From Sindora glabra (lineage: Eukaryota; Streptophyta; Magnoliopsida; Fabales; Fabaceae): 64,000 nt of DNA. Made by a program: the position numbers and the translations under genes. The stretch is from contig CM035234.1 of NCBI GenBank assembly GCA_020226215.1, forward strand, positions 72,557,135 to 72,621,134, read 5' to 3'. The notes beneath the pieces were generated by a model. The model made no database searches. It saw only the letters and a list, made by a program, of their open reading frames with translations, and was not told the origin of the DNA. This document shows positions 11,561-24,509 of the stretch, one piece after another (position 1 is the stretch's first letter; every line of letters begins with the position of its first letter).

Positions 11561-13230
11561 GTGTTAACCTTTATGTTTTTAGGGTTTTTCTTTAATTTCT
11601 TAGGTTCATACTTCAATATCAATTAGGTATGTTAGTTTTCTCTTCTTTTATTTATTCCTTTGCTATATTGATGTAGGTAATCACATATGATCATCAAGCT
11701 TTAGTTAGTTGAACTAGTATCAAACACAACTTAGATGTAGATAATTGTGTGGTAGGTGTTAATCATCTAGCTTTAGTCAGTCGAACTAGTTTTAGAGATG
11801 TAGGTAATCACATGGTAGGTATCAATCATCCTTTTTTTCTTTATTTTTATGTTTCCTTTATACTCATTTAAATGTCATGTAATTGTCTTCTTAAATTTCA
11901 AATTTTACTTCCCTTAAAGGTTTGCCATGTTGATAATTCCTTATTTTTCATGATTATTTATGGTACCTTTTTACTCAAATTTCTCTAATTCTTTTACTTC
12001 TTCATCTTCCTTTTTAACTTTTTTAGAATAGTAATGTCTTTTTTAGTGTTATCTTCATTCTCCTACTTATTAAGATAATCTCTAATTGATCTTTAAATGA
12101 TGAGGAAGTGGATTTGGCTTATTGATTGAAAAGTGGGTTGGAATACATATGGTAGGTGAATGAAAAAGTAAAAGATATTGCTTCATTTGGTTGATGCCTT
12201 AACCTAAAAGTTATATTTGTTTGCAGTAGCGTCATTTAACTATTGACAACATAGGTCTCATGTTTGTACCTGTTAAAAAGGATAAACAAACTTGCAGTTA
12301 TAGTATTGATTTCTTTTTCATGTTTAATGGTGACATCATTTATCAAGTTGAAATTGTTTCCCTATTTTCTACCTTTCAACAATGTGTAATAAAGTGTTTA
12401 AAAGTGTGTCTAACCCAGCTGACTTGGAATGTTTTATATTTGCTTGCTTGTTTTGAGACTATGTGATAAGATGAAGCCTAAGTAAGTAAACATGTCAGTT
12501 TTCTTATACTTATGTACATATGTTTAATAGAAGATTAGCAAATGGACCTATATTATGTAGTTCAATGATTGATTTTTTTTACATTAAGCATGAAAAGATG
12601 GAAAAAAATCTTCTTCAAAGTCTCATTAATGAATTATATTAAATTACATTAGATAATAGGTCAGCGCTAGCTATACCCCATGAAATAGGTGAGCACTGCA
12701 CCAATCTTGTTGATGATAAGGAGGCTAATTTTGTTATACATGAATTTGATTGATGTGTTATGCTTTGAAATGTTTATAGGGGCTTCCTTTAGAGTCTATC
12801 TTCCTTAAAGCTTATGGCATTGGATTGTAGATATGACTTCTTAGAGGTAGGGTTAGTTACTTATTAATGTAGGTTGACAAAAAGAGTTGATCATATTTGG
12901 CTTAAGCTAGCAAAGCTCAAGCATTATAGTTTATTGTGATTGAGTTTAATTAGTCTTTAAGCACCATTTTAGGAATTATTTTGTGTGTTAGTTTGATCAT
13001 TGAAAGTTATGTCATACTAAAAAAGAACTTAAAGAACACAAAGAAAAGCTTAAAGACTAAGTCTTTTAAGCTAGTCAATCGGACTAAAGTAAAATTAGGC
13101 CTTTGAGAGGCTTTAATAGAATAAGTAGCATATGCATGCTAATCAAGAAGGATGAAAAGATTAGGTTGAAGTAGAAAGTCGAGGTCTTAGATGCTAAACT
13201 CTTGAGTGTTCAAGTAGGTTACTCACCATT
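11561..13230. other. no recognised gene; contains an 80-bp tandem repeat
   Basis: Between 11670 and 11830 two copies of an about 80-bp unit are visible (GATGTAGGTAATCACAT, TAATCATC, AGCTTTAGT, AGTCGAACTAGT), followed by the start of a third. The rest, including a short open frame near 12260-12466, resembles no family I know and has no splice context. Confidence 0.55.
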
Positions 13231-13620
13231 TCTTTCATTTTGGCTTCTATTGAACTTTTTTAATGGTCATTTAAAACTTATTTCTCATGTTTTGGCTTCT
13301 AGGGCCTTTTTGTGGTATTCAAACATTTTTTTCTTAAAACTTAACTTTTGATAAGCTTTTTGGTGGTTATTCAGACCTTTTCATAAGTTATATTTATTTT
13401 GATATCATTTGGGCCTTTTTCTGATAGCTTCTAATGAGTTTATTTTTATTGGGTCATTCAATTTTATCATAATTTGCATTTAGGTTTTAATAAGCCTTAA
13501 TGCTTCTTGGGTCATTCAAACCTTTTTGGATCTAGCACTTTGTTTCTAACAAGCTTTAGTGTTTTTTAGCCATTCAAATCTTTCTGATCTAGCATTTGGA
13601 ATTATAAAAAGCTTCCTTGA
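13230..13620 (+). repeat. degenerate tandem repeat, about 70 bp unit
   Basis: Repeated phrases GGTCATTCAAACCTTTT, TCTGATCTAGCATTTG, AACAAGCTTTAGTG and TTTTGGCTTCT recur with about 65-75 bp spacing. Divergence is high and the exact unit is uncertain. Confidence 0.5.
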
Positions 13621-13708
13621 CTTTTCATATTTTCAAGGTTTTGTGCCTAAAAGTTTAATTACTTAAATTGTAAGAATTGATGTTGTATAGCTTAATTTTT
13701 AAATGTTG

Positions 13709-14035
13709 GAGGCATATAGTTTGCATACTAAGCCTTAGTTATTAGAGGCACATGGCTCACACTAGGCTTTTGGTGTTAGGGGCATATAACTCACATTAAG
13801 CTTTAAGTGTCAAAGGCATGCAGGTTGCATCGAGCTTTAAGTTTTACTAGCATATAACTTGCATCAGGATTTATTATGATGAAGGTATATAGCTCACACC
13901 GGGCTTTGAATGCCAATGGCATGTAACTTACATCAAGCTTTAAGTGTTGAGGGTGTTTAGCTCATATAGGGCTTTATAGGCTAAGGTATTTAGCTCATAA
14001 TAGGCTTTATACTGTTAAAGGTTGCTTAGCCTTCA
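13709..14035 (+). repeat. 34-bp minisatellite, about nine copies
   Basis: Nine diverged units of 33-36 bp with consensus near GAGGCATATAGCTCACAC followed by TAGGCTTTAAGTGTT. Copies begin near 13709, 13745, 13779, 13812, 13848, 13882, 13916, 13950 and 13983. The unit length is not a multiple of three and frames are closed, so it is not a coding repeat. Confidence 0.8.
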
Positions 14036-16790
14036 AGATAGTTTTGTAAAAATTGTAAAGTTTGAAATTTAAGTTAGTAATTATCCAAGAGGATCATAAT
14101 TTGAAATATATTTTAAAGTGAAAAAGGTTGCCTATTATGTAAGCTCTTTGCCTTTTCTTATTAATCTTTTACGAGGTATTATGTAGCAAGCTAAAAGATA
14201 AATAAGTTTTGGAAGATTCAAGTTTTTATCATGAGCTAGCGAGTTAATCTTTTAAGCTTTTCAACTTTTATAGTAACCAACAATTTTTTAGCTTTATCAT
14301 CTTTTATGTTTCCTTGCATAAAGTGCTTCTATGATGAGTGATAAATTTTGCAAATATCTATTCCTTTGCAAAAAAGGAATAACAATGAATTATTATGTAT
14401 CTTCCAATATCAGTTATCAATAATGATAAATAAACTATTCATGCACATAATTCTCATGCATGTTTAATAATGCAATAATGACATTGTAAAGTTCTAAGAG
14501 TGTTTTACTCTCCTTTTTCAATCGAGCACATTACGAAGGTGCAATATCAAATTTATAGCAAAAATATGTATGTAAAGACATTTAAGCAATTTTAAGTATC
14601 ATGTGCAATTTTGATATCTTGAGTATTTCTTTAAAAGGATTAACTATATTTTCAAATCAAGTATGAAATATTTATATAAAAGCATAATTTTTCAAAATAA
14701 CATAAGGATATGATAATTATATACATGTATGTATTTAAGAGTGTGTTGCTCTTCCTCTAATAATAACAAAGTGTATATATGATACCAAGCTTATATCAAT
14801 AAGGACATGTAAAGGCAACTAAGCCATGTGAGATTATATATAAGTAATTAACTTTATATTGGCAATTACCAGTATTGAGGCATATAATAATTTTCAAATA
14901 AGATTTAAGCCATCCATTCTCAGTATTTGTGAATCTTAACATGTTGTTTTAATATTAGCATTATAAATTATTGTGTCTTTATCTTTTTTTGTGAGGTATA
15001 CATATGACATGGGAGTGGGGATGCTCTTAATAAATTACCAACCTTTAATTCCTAATGGCATTTTAATTATTAAATATATCATAAGTGAAAACTTTCAGGC
15101 CTAAAACTTATAAGACACTTTGTTATAATTTCCTAAAGAAAAATAAACCCTTTTTATCCAGAGCTTATTTAATATATTAACAAATACTTATTGTACAACT
15201 ATCTATCCACTTTTAGCATGCATAGACATGTAGAAAGTAAGTGAAAAATGTTTTCTTTCTCTTTTTCTTTCTTGTCTCTAACTCAATCTTTTATTTATTA
15301 GCATTAAATATTTCAAACTTTTAATCCTACATGTTAAAGCTTTGCATTGATTCCTTTAAATTACTAAGTTTTCAATGGTTAGAGTCATATAAGGCCTGAC
15401 TATATATCCTTAAGAATAACATAATGATGATGGATAAACTACTACTATCATTTCATAATAGTAATAACTATCTAAGGTATAAGGATGGGTTTCAATATTT
15501 TATAGTTAAACTTTTGGAAAGTGCACAGATAATCAGATGTGAGAATTCCCTACTACTTTTCTTGTTTGACCATTATACAAATTACAAAGTTAGTATTTTT
15601 TTCTTTTATCTTACATGCTTTGTATTTTTTCTATTTTACATGCTTTATGTAGCTTTATCAATGAAGTAAAGCTAAAGAATTATCTATATAGCAAGTTACT
15701 AATAAATTAGTGATGTAATTTGCCTGACAGCAGGTTTTAACCATTAGTATGATAACTAATTTAGCAATGCATTTGGACAAACACATTATGTGCAATTGGA
15801 GTTAAGCATCTTTAATAAAGAGATATATTATGTAGATGCCTAACAATACCACAAAGTTAGTACTCATGCAATTGCAAATTTGAATTCAAGATTGAGGAAG
15901 TTCAACATCCCTTTAAAGGTGCCTTGGAATTCAAGAGCTCTACGATGTATAGTTATTAGTGGGTTTAACCAAACACATTTGCTATGCTCTCTTTAAATGT
16001 AATTAGATATCTATTTATAGGATGTTAAGGCTTTGTGCCATACTCTTGTAGATAAAGTATAATTTGCATTCTTCAAATTTTAGAGTTATAAGCATTAGAA
16101 ATGTTTAATGAGCTAAAATTGCACTCACCATGAATTGCAGGTTTTGAATTGGTATGTTTTACTAGCCTCTCCTTGACTACGCCTTTTAGAATTATGAAAT
16201 GTTACAAAGATTAAATGTTGTTTTTGATCCCTTAGATCATAAAATCATAGGCCTATGTCACACATTAATTACTTGATAAAATTACATAAAGTTAGTGAGC
16301 CTTATGATTACCATTATTATCTTTCTTCAATCAATCGTGAACTCTTTATTATTATGTTTACCAAACTCGTAAATCTCACCTTTCCAAAGGTAGCTTCAAT
16401 GGGAAAGAGATTGATGCTTTTTCACTCTTGATAATGCAATTATTGATGCTTTTTAACAAAAATTGAGGAAATTTAGATCCTATAAGTAATTGGGTATGAT
16501 GCTTTTTTTTTATTCAATATGAATAATGTTGGTGTAAAGGATGGGATCCTTAATTGGAGTCATCAAACTAGGTGATAAAGAGATGACATTTTTTTGGCCC
16601 TAATAGGTTTTGATATCATTGGATTCATCTTTTTTTGTTAAAGGTTGTAAAATCCAATTGAGGGATGTTCATTTGAGAAATTTCATTTTGAATCCTCAGA
16701 TATCTTTTTATCTTTTCTTTTTTGAAACTTTCAAAGAACTTTAGGAAATCCATAAATTTTCTTAGAGAATTGAAGATGTGATCTTCTACT
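14036..16790. other. AT-rich region, nothing recognised
   Basis: No convincing exon chain or transposon protein. A frame at 15424-15669 encodes a hydrophobic low-complexity peptide with no family resemblance, in very AT-rich DNA. The right edge abuts the 5' LTR of the copia element at 16791. Confidence 0.5.
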
Positions 16791-17568
16791 TGTTAGTGGG
16801 TTCCTTTTGAATGGACTTAAAATATCCATTATATTTGTTATTTGGTATAAAGGAGAAAAAATAAAAAATATAGAAGGTGAAAAAAAAAACATATGGAGTA
16901 CTTTTGAAATAAGCCTATTACTTGGACATAAGGAAGACTTGTTATGAAAAAGGAACTAGGAAATTGTTTTTGGCTAATTTATGCTTAGGGTTCTATGCAT
17001 ATATATATATATATATATATATAAGGCTTTTGTTATGCCTTAAAAAGAAGTAAACAACAGTTAAAGCAAGTTTTTTTTCCTCTTGGTCAAAGGACGACAT
17101 GCAAAGGAAAAAAATTATACAATATTTTGCTAAATTGTGCTAGAAGATTGATTATCATATTTAATCGGATTCACATTAAATTTTAGCATGTTGTTGCTTG
17201 TAATTTAGCCAATGTAGTGCATAATTTTCTATTGATTTTCTTTTTCTTTATTGGCTAGTTTTACATAGTAATTGGTAATAATTATTATGTTAATTTTGTT
17301 AAGAATTCAACCTATTTTGAAAAAGAGTTTTTACACTGGTTATTTCCTAAATTTTCTAAGAAGATATTATATTTGTTATTTTATTAGTAAATTTTTTTAT
17401 TGGACTAGATCCTATGATTTTAACTCTCACATTGAAGGGTTTTTAATTTAACTTTCTTGCATTATTTTCTTATGATTTATTTTATTATACATGTGGGAAA
17501 AGTTAATTTGAGTGAGTTATTTAATTTTTTTGTTATGTGTTATTTTGATCCTATTATTTTTCCTAACA
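16791..17568 (+). repeat. 5' LTR of the copia element
   Basis: Begins TGTTAGTGGGTTCC and ends TTTTTCCTAACA. It aligns with 21553-22326 almost throughout. It contains a (AT)12 run at 16999-17023 where the 3' LTR has only CATATACGTATA, so the microsatellite grew in this copy after insertion. Confidence 0.9.
16999..17023. repeat. (AT)n microsatellite in the 5' LTR
   Basis: Twenty-five bases of pure AT alternation. It is absent at the same place in the 3' LTR (near 21747). Confidence 0.95.
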
Positions 17569-17570
17569 AG

Positions 17571-17582
17571 TGGTATTAGATA
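17571..17582 (+). other. primer-binding site of the copia element
   Basis: TGGTATTAGATA two bases after the LTR end. The usual site complementary to initiator tRNA-Met is TGGTATCAGAGC, so 9 of 12 match and the differences fit decay. Confidence 0.7.
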
Positions 17583-17613
17583 TTAGGCTCTAGTACATTT
17601 TACTTATGTGAGT

Positions 17614-20600
17614 ATGGAGGTTAATATAAGTAGAATAATATTCTTGAAGGGTAAGAACTATGCTTTTTGGAAAAGAAAGATGAAAGATTTACTTCATATA
17701 AAAGACTACTATTTGCCTGTATTTATTGCTAAAAAACCTAAAAATAAATAAATTTAGAACGAAATTTATTACATAAACAGGTTTGTGGATATATTAGGTA
17801 ATGGGTAGAAGAGAATTTTTGAAGTTATATTGAAGAAGAGACATGTGCTCTCACATTATGAATTAAACTTGAAAAGTTACATGCTAAAAAGATTGAAAAT
17901 AATAAAATGTTCTTGATATCAATATGGCACTCTGATAACATATTACTTGAATAAGTATTAAAGGATTATTAATTACCTTTCTACTATAGGTATCAAATTT
18001 GAAAATGAAGTTTAAGGTTAATGCTTCTCGGTTCTTTACTAAACTCATGGGCAATATTTAAAATTTTTATATTTAATTCTACCCAAATGGCATAATAATT
18101 ATTAAAATTGTTAAAAATAGCATCTTGAATGAAGATTTAAGAAGAAAATCATAGAGTTTTTCTTCATAGTTAGATGTTTTAGTTGTTGAGTCTCAGTGGA
18201 GAAGTAAAAGTCAGGGTACAAGGAATAGAGATCAGAGTAGAAGTAAATTTAGGAAAAGATTTGAAAATATTAAGTGACATTATTATAGCAAAAAAGGGCA
18301 TATTAAGAAATATTATTAGAAGTTGAAAAAGGATAATAAAAATAAAAATTATATAAAAAAAGGACAAGTAAAGAAGATGAAAATGATAAGAATAAGGTTA
18401 ATATAACTATTGATCAATTTCTTTTGATTCATGAAGATGATGTCATAAATCTTAAAGAGAATTAAACTAGTTAGGTAATTAATAGTGCTGCTTCCACCAA
18501 CATTACATGTAAAAAAAAGTTTTTTTTTTTTTCATTTTACACTCCTGGTGATTTTGGAGACGTAAGATTGGCTTATGAAGGTGTAGTAAAGTGTGCTAAT
18601 ATTGGAGATGTCATTTTAAAAACATCCAATGGAACCAAATCAACCTTTAAGTGTGTAAAACATGTCTCTTACATTCAATTAAACTTACTCTCTATAAATA
18701 AACTTTATGATGAAGGTTATGATAATTTCTTCTCACATGACTAGTGCAAGCTTACCAAAGGTTATATAGGTGTGGCTAAAGATTCAAGGTATTCTACACT
18801 TTTCTTAACTCAAGTTAGAGATGTTATTAATTCTACAGAGTCAAGTGATAAGATTGAATTATGGAATAAGAGGCTGTGTCATATGAGTGAAAAATGGATT
18901 GTTGTTTTAGCTAAAAGAAATGTACTATGTGGAGTATAGAGTTTATATTTACAAAAGTGTGATCATTATTTAGCTAAAAAATAGAATAGAATAGCTTTTA
19001 AGAGTTATCTATCTTTCAAAAAATTAGAGATACATGAATTGATGCATTTTAATATGTATGGTCCTATAAATTCAAAGGCACTTAACAATTCTCTTTATTT
19101 TGTTACCTTCATTGATGATTACTTAAGAAAGATATAGACATACATATTGAAGATAAAAAAACCTAGTGTTTGGGGTATTTAAACAATTTCATGCTTTAGT
19201 TCAAAGAGATATAGGGAAGAGGTTGAAATGCATACACACTAATAATAGAGGTGAATATTTAGAACCTTTTCATGCTTATTACAAAGAACAAGGTATTAAA
19301 CATTAGAAAATACCACTAAAGACTTTGCAATTGAATGGCTTAGCTAAAAAGATGAACAAAATATTGGTTAAGATAGTTAGATGTTTGCTTTCATATGTTA
19401 GATTACCAAAAAAAATTTAAGTTGAAGATTTGAATACAATTGTACATGTTTTGAATCTCTTACCATGTGTTCCTTTACAGTTTGAACTATTAGAAAATGT
19501 TTGTTTAGGTAAGAATGTTTCTTATGATCATTTATAAGTTTTTAGATGTAAAATATTTGTGTATATTCTCAAGGGTGAAAGATCCAAGCTTGATATAAAA
19601 ACAAAGCAATACATGTTTTTAGATTATGGTTAAGGTGAATTTGGCTATAGATTTTATGATCTTGTTGAAAAGAAGTTAATTAGAAATAGAGATGCTATGT
19701 TTATAGAAGATTAAACATAAAAAGATATTAGTAAGGAAGAAGTAGTAATGCTTTAACTTAGTAAATCATTACCTAACTTGGATATAGTCCATATGAAAGA
19801 GGAGTAGGATAGAGTTAAAGCTTAAAATTTTGAGTATGGTATAGTTAATGTAGATGACCCTACATAATAAGACAATGTATATAATGAACAACTAACGCTA
19901 GAGGCCCCAGTTACTACACTAAGAAGATCTACCAGAATTGGATAACCTTCTATAAAATATACTAAAAATGAATTTATTCTTCTGACTGATGAAGGAAAGC
20001 TTTATTGTTATGATGAGACTATAAAAGATGAACATAGAAGTTAGTGGATTGAAGGTATGCAAGATAAAATGAAATCTTTGCAAGAGAATCACACTTATGA
20101 GTTAATAAAATTATTGAAAGGTACGAAAACTTTGAAAAATAGATAGATGCATAAAATAAAAAAAATGTAAAACATAACTTTATGCCTCGATATAAAGCAA
20201 GATTAGTTATGAAAGGATTTAATCAAAGAAAAGGAATTAATTTTAAAGAACTTTTTTTCTTCTATTGTGAAAATGTCTTTTATTCATAAAATACTTAGCT
20301 TACCAATTAGTTTTGATGTAGAAATTATGCAGATGGATATAAAAATAGGTTTCTTTATGGTGATTTAAAAGAAAAGATTTACATAAAGTAGCTAAAGAAT
20401 TTTGAAGTGAAAGGTAAAGAAAATAATGTATATAAATTTAGGAAGAGTCTTTATGGGTTAAAGTAAGCTCCTAAATAATGATATAAAAAGTTTAATCAAT
20501 TATGGGGGAGTAAGGTTACCAAAAGATAACCTTTTATTACTGTATATTTATTTAAAAATTCTCTAATGATGATTTTATCATTCTTTTTTTTTATATTAAT

Positions 20601-21552
20601 GATATTTTGATTGTTGACAAGAATACTGTATGAATTGTTGAATTAAAGAAATAATTGAGTAAATTTTTTTCCATGAAAGACTTGGGTAGCCAAAATAGAT
20701 TTTGGGTATGATGATTACTCAAGAGAAAGGTGCAAAAAAGCTTTATTTGTTATAAATGAAATACATAAAAAAGGTACTTCAAAAGTTTAGTATGAAAAAT
20801 GCTAAAGTTATTTCTAGTCCTTTTGTTATTCATTTTAAATTGAGTGCCAAGCAATGTTTAACTACAGATGAGGAACAACAAGATATAAAAAGAATTTCTT
20901 ATGCCTCAGTAATTGGAAGTGTATTGTATGCCATGTTATGTACTAGATTTGACATTGCTCATGCCATTATTATAATAAGTCATTTTCTCTCAAATCTTGT
21001 TAAAGAATATTGGAATTTTGTAAAATAGATTATGAGATATCTTCGAGATATAACTAATTTAAACTTATGTTTTAGAGATGAAAAACCCTTATAAATTGGT
21101 TTTCCTAATACAAGCTTAGCTGGAGATATTAACTTTTATAAATCTACTTTTAGTTATTTGATTAAGTTTGTAGGGGGAGGTGTAGCATGGCAATCTAGAT
21201 TGTAAAAATATTTTACTAATATGTTGCTCTTTCAATACAAAATTTATTGCAGTAACTAAAATATATAAAGAATTACTATAGATGGAAAAGTTTCTTCAAG
21301 AATTTGGATTTAAATAAGACCATTATATTCTATTTTGTGAAAATTAGAGTGCAATACACTTTGGTAAGAATTTTGCTTTCTATGTAAGGTTGAAGCATAT
21401 TAATGTTTGTTACCATTAAACACATGATGTTTTAAGTAATAAATCATTAAAACTTAAAAAAGCTCATACAGGTAACAATGGTGTCGATATGTTGACTAAA
21501 CTTTTACCAAAGGAAAAGCTTGAAGCATGTTACTCAATAACTAGAATGGCAT
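17614..21552 (+). pseudogene. copia Gag-Pol polyprotein relic
   Basis: The Gag start is at 17614 (MEVNISRIIFLKGKNYAFWK), then a stop near 17750. A decayed zinc knuckle at 18275-18316 reads (stop)-H-Y-Y-S-K-K-G-H-I-K-K-Y-Y where CxxCxxxxHxxxxC is expected. The protease signature at 18481-18495 reads NSAAS instead of DSGAS. The integrase zinc region is at about 18856 (ELWNKRLCHM). In the integrase core, the usual HTD is HFN near 19045 and FVTFIDD is at about 19100-19119. The RT block PRYKARLVMKGFNQRKGI is near 20180, YGLK at about 20450, and YIND at 20593-20604 where YVDD is expected. An open stretch at 20756-21028 covers the RT-RNase H linker (GSVLYAML, TRFDIAHA). The tail VDMLTKLLPKEKLEACYS is near 21485. 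Many stops arise from CAA to TAA or TGG to TAG/TGA. It cannot be active. Confidence 0.92.
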
Positions 21553-22326
21553 TGGTAGGTTCCTCTTAAATGGACTCACAATATACTTTATATTTATTAT
21601 TTGGTATAAAGGAAAAAAATATAAAAGATGAAAAAAAACATGTGGGGCAGTTTTGAAATAAGCCTATTACTTGGGTGTAAGGAAGACTTGTTATGGAAAG
21701 GGCCCAGGGAATTGTTTTTGGCTAATTTATGCCTAAGGTTCTGTGCATATACGTATAAGGCTTTTGTTGTGCCTTAAAAAGAAGTGAACAATAGCTGAAG
21801 TAAGTTTTTATTCTTTTTCCGGTTAGAAGATAATGTATGGAGGAAAAAATGTATAGTATTTTGCCAAATTGTGCTAAAAAATTGATCACCATATTTAATC
21901 ATATTCATATCAAATTTTGGTATATTGTTGCTGGTAATTTAGGTAATGTAATGCATATCTTTCCATTGATTTTCTTCTTCTTTATTAGTTAGTTTTACAC
22001 AGTAATTATTGATAATCATTGTGTTAGTTTTGTAAAGAATTTCACCTATTTAGATAAAAAAAATTTACTAGTTATTTTCTAAAATATTTAGGAAGATATT
22101 GTATCTATTATCTTATTAGTGGAGATCTTTTATTGGACTAGGTTGAGTGATTTTTATTCTCACATTGAAAGATTTCCCACGTTAAAAATTATTGGTTTCC
22201 TTTAATTTATTTTTCTTGCATTATATTCTGGTGATTTATTTTATTATACATATGGAAAAAGTTAATTTGAGTGAGTTATCTAATTTTTCATCACATGTTA
22301 CTCTAATCTTGTTATTTTTCCTAACA
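21553..22326 (+). repeat. 3' LTR of the copia element
   Basis: Begins TGGTAGGTTCC (diverged from TGTTAGTGGGTTCC) and ends TTTTTCCTAACA. Followed by ctacc, the right target duplication. Confidence 0.88.
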
Positions 22327-22412
22327 CTACCACTATCATGCAATGGTAGTTAGAGACAAGTTGAGCCTTTTTCTAATTGAGAAAGGTGGTTAACTAACTT
22401 ATGGATGCACCA

Positions 22413-22915
22413 AATAATAACTTCTAAATTTACTGGTGGTCGTAGAGGATAGCTGATTGGCTAAGATACTTGTACAAGAAAGCAAAAGAATAGTCAGATC
22501 TACATGATAAGGGTGGTTTGCCATGCATACTCCAATAACTATATTAATACTTGTTTGGCAGAATAGTAATTAGGAGTAATGAAATGATTTACATAAGTGC
22601 ACCTTGGCCATTTATAAGCTCAGATAAGTGTGAATTATGTTGGAGATGATGGAACTTCATAATTATTGATTGCAAATCAATAGGATCCAATCATAATATG
22701 ACATTTATGATATTTAATAAGCATTATAAGCCTATTAGGCTAATTGTGGATATTTATTCATGATTTTGGATAAGTTGATAAGCCTTTAAGTCAACTCTAA
22801 CTAGACTAGTTAGATATAAAGGTAAAGATTACATTTGTGTGTGTGTGTATCAAGCAAGAGCATTTATGTTTGACCAAACATGATTTGGTAAGATGTTTTA
22901 GTTTTTATAACCTTA
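22413..22915 (+). repeat. paralogue of the 4.4-7.6 kb repeat without the solo LTR
   Basis: Matches 4447-4619 and then 7200-7560 without the 2.46-kb LTR, so it represents the empty-site form. The join lies near 22578-22600. Includes a short (GT)n run near 22831-22848. Confidence 0.7.
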
Positions 22916-24496
22916 TGTAGTAGCTTATTGGATTTTCTTTTGACTTGAACTCCATTCCTTTATAGAGCTTTACTTCATTTATATGTGATGATAGATGAGC
23001 TATTTCAAAATTTTATTTTTACTTTAATATTTGATAATTCATCCTTCTCTTCATGGATAGTTGTACAAAGGTCATTATCCAACACCTTTGTCATGTTAAC
23101 CTTAAAATATAATTTATAACAATTATATATCAATATAATGAGAATCACTTTCTTCTCATGAAAAATGTAAATTAAAGTAAATAATTCACTCATTTTTTAA
23201 ATTTCTTATAATAATAAAGCTAAAATACAAAGTAAGTAAATTAATGAATGCAAATTACAAAAGGTTGTGTGAATTGTGATAACATCAAGTTTGCATATTA
23301 ATGGAATTCAATATTAGAGCTTTCACCAATCTTTTGAAGTTTTATATTGATTAATGATAATGACTTTAATAATATATAGTTCAATATATTTCACATATCA
23401 TTATTTGTTGCAACACATACACTATTAAATAAAAGAAAAACACAAGATGTAAATGCCAATGCTCTCTAAAAATAAATTAGAGTACAATCTTTGTCCTTTA
23501 ACTTACATTCTTAAGTCATAACTCAATCTATAGCCTCTTAAATACACACAATGCTATGTAAAAATGCTTAGAGGGCCTTTTTATTTGATGCATCTAGTTA
23601 ATGTTCACCTTTTTGAGTTACCACCTTGCAAATATTGAATAGTTGATCAAATGATTAATTAATAAAAAACATACCTTAAAGTTTAGATAGCTAATACAAA
23701 GGATAAAAATAGACGTTGATAAAGAACTAAAAATACAAAATTAGGATGATAAACTAATAAACATTGTAGACAGAGGTCAACAAAGAATAAAGAGGCATAG
23801 GAAAAATGACGAACGATGTTGCAAGATAAAAAGGAATGAAAAGGCATAAGAAAATGATAAATGATTGGCATTGTAGGACAAAGTAAAACCTTGAAAACCA
23901 TTTTTTTAGATTAAATTTTCAATAATTTCTTAATTAGTTTTTTGAAAAAAGATAAAACTCTTAACTATTTTTTTAGGTAAAAAACATAATGAGTCATCAC
24001 ATTATGATTGGTTAATAGTGTAAAATCCTTATGTATTATTGGTGGATAGAATTCAATCTCTTATAAAAAAGTGATAAATTTTCATGAAAAAAGTTATAAT
24101 CTCATATTTTGAACACTAGCAACCTTATATAAAAAACTAAAAGATTATAAAAACTACTAAAACCAATCCCATGATAATATAAAAATTTTGAATAAAGAAG
24201 TGGAATGAATCTAAGTTAAAATTTTAGAGGAATACATTAATCGCATTGTTTGTGTCGTATTTTAAGGAAGTCACTATCTAATCTAACTATTAAACAAGGC
24301 TTGGAATGTGAGCTTTTGTGCTATCTAATTTCTTAAGCATTTTGCTATTTTCTATCTTTTTGGTTTTGATTTTTATCTTTTGAGTTATGTCATTTGCTTT
24401 GAGTTATATATTAATTAATATTAATTTATTAATTGTCACATTTTATATTTATATTTCATTCCTTTTTTACTTTAAGTAATGAAGATGTTGATTAAT
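22916..24496. other. AT-rich region, nothing recognised
   Basis: Short frames on both strands only, with no domain, repeat pair or terminal repeat that I can support. Confidence 0.5.
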
Positions 24497-24509
24497 GTCA
24501 CATTTTGAG

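Larger units (their letters stand above)
16791..22326 (+). mobile_element. Ty1/copia LTR retrotransposon, full-length but dead
   Basis: Two LTRs of about 775 bp (16791-17568 and 21553-22326) share long blocks. The 5' copy runs from TGTTAG to CTAACA. Flanks are ctact (16786-16790) and ctacc (22327-22331), a 5-bp target duplication with one mismatch. A primer-binding site follows the 5' LTR. The internal part carries gag, protease, integrase and reverse transcriptase/RNase H pieces in copia order, all on the plus strand and all broken by stops. The LTRs have visibly diverged, so insertion is old. Confidence 0.92.

Noticed and set aside
11561..11575. Primer-binding site after the SIRE-like LTR
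   Set aside because: GTGTT is the target duplication found also at 9232-9236, and the following bases do not match initiator tRNA-Met.
12260..12466. A 68-residue plus-strand frame
   Set aside because: No similarity to any family I know, no splice context, and AT-rich composition as in the flanks.
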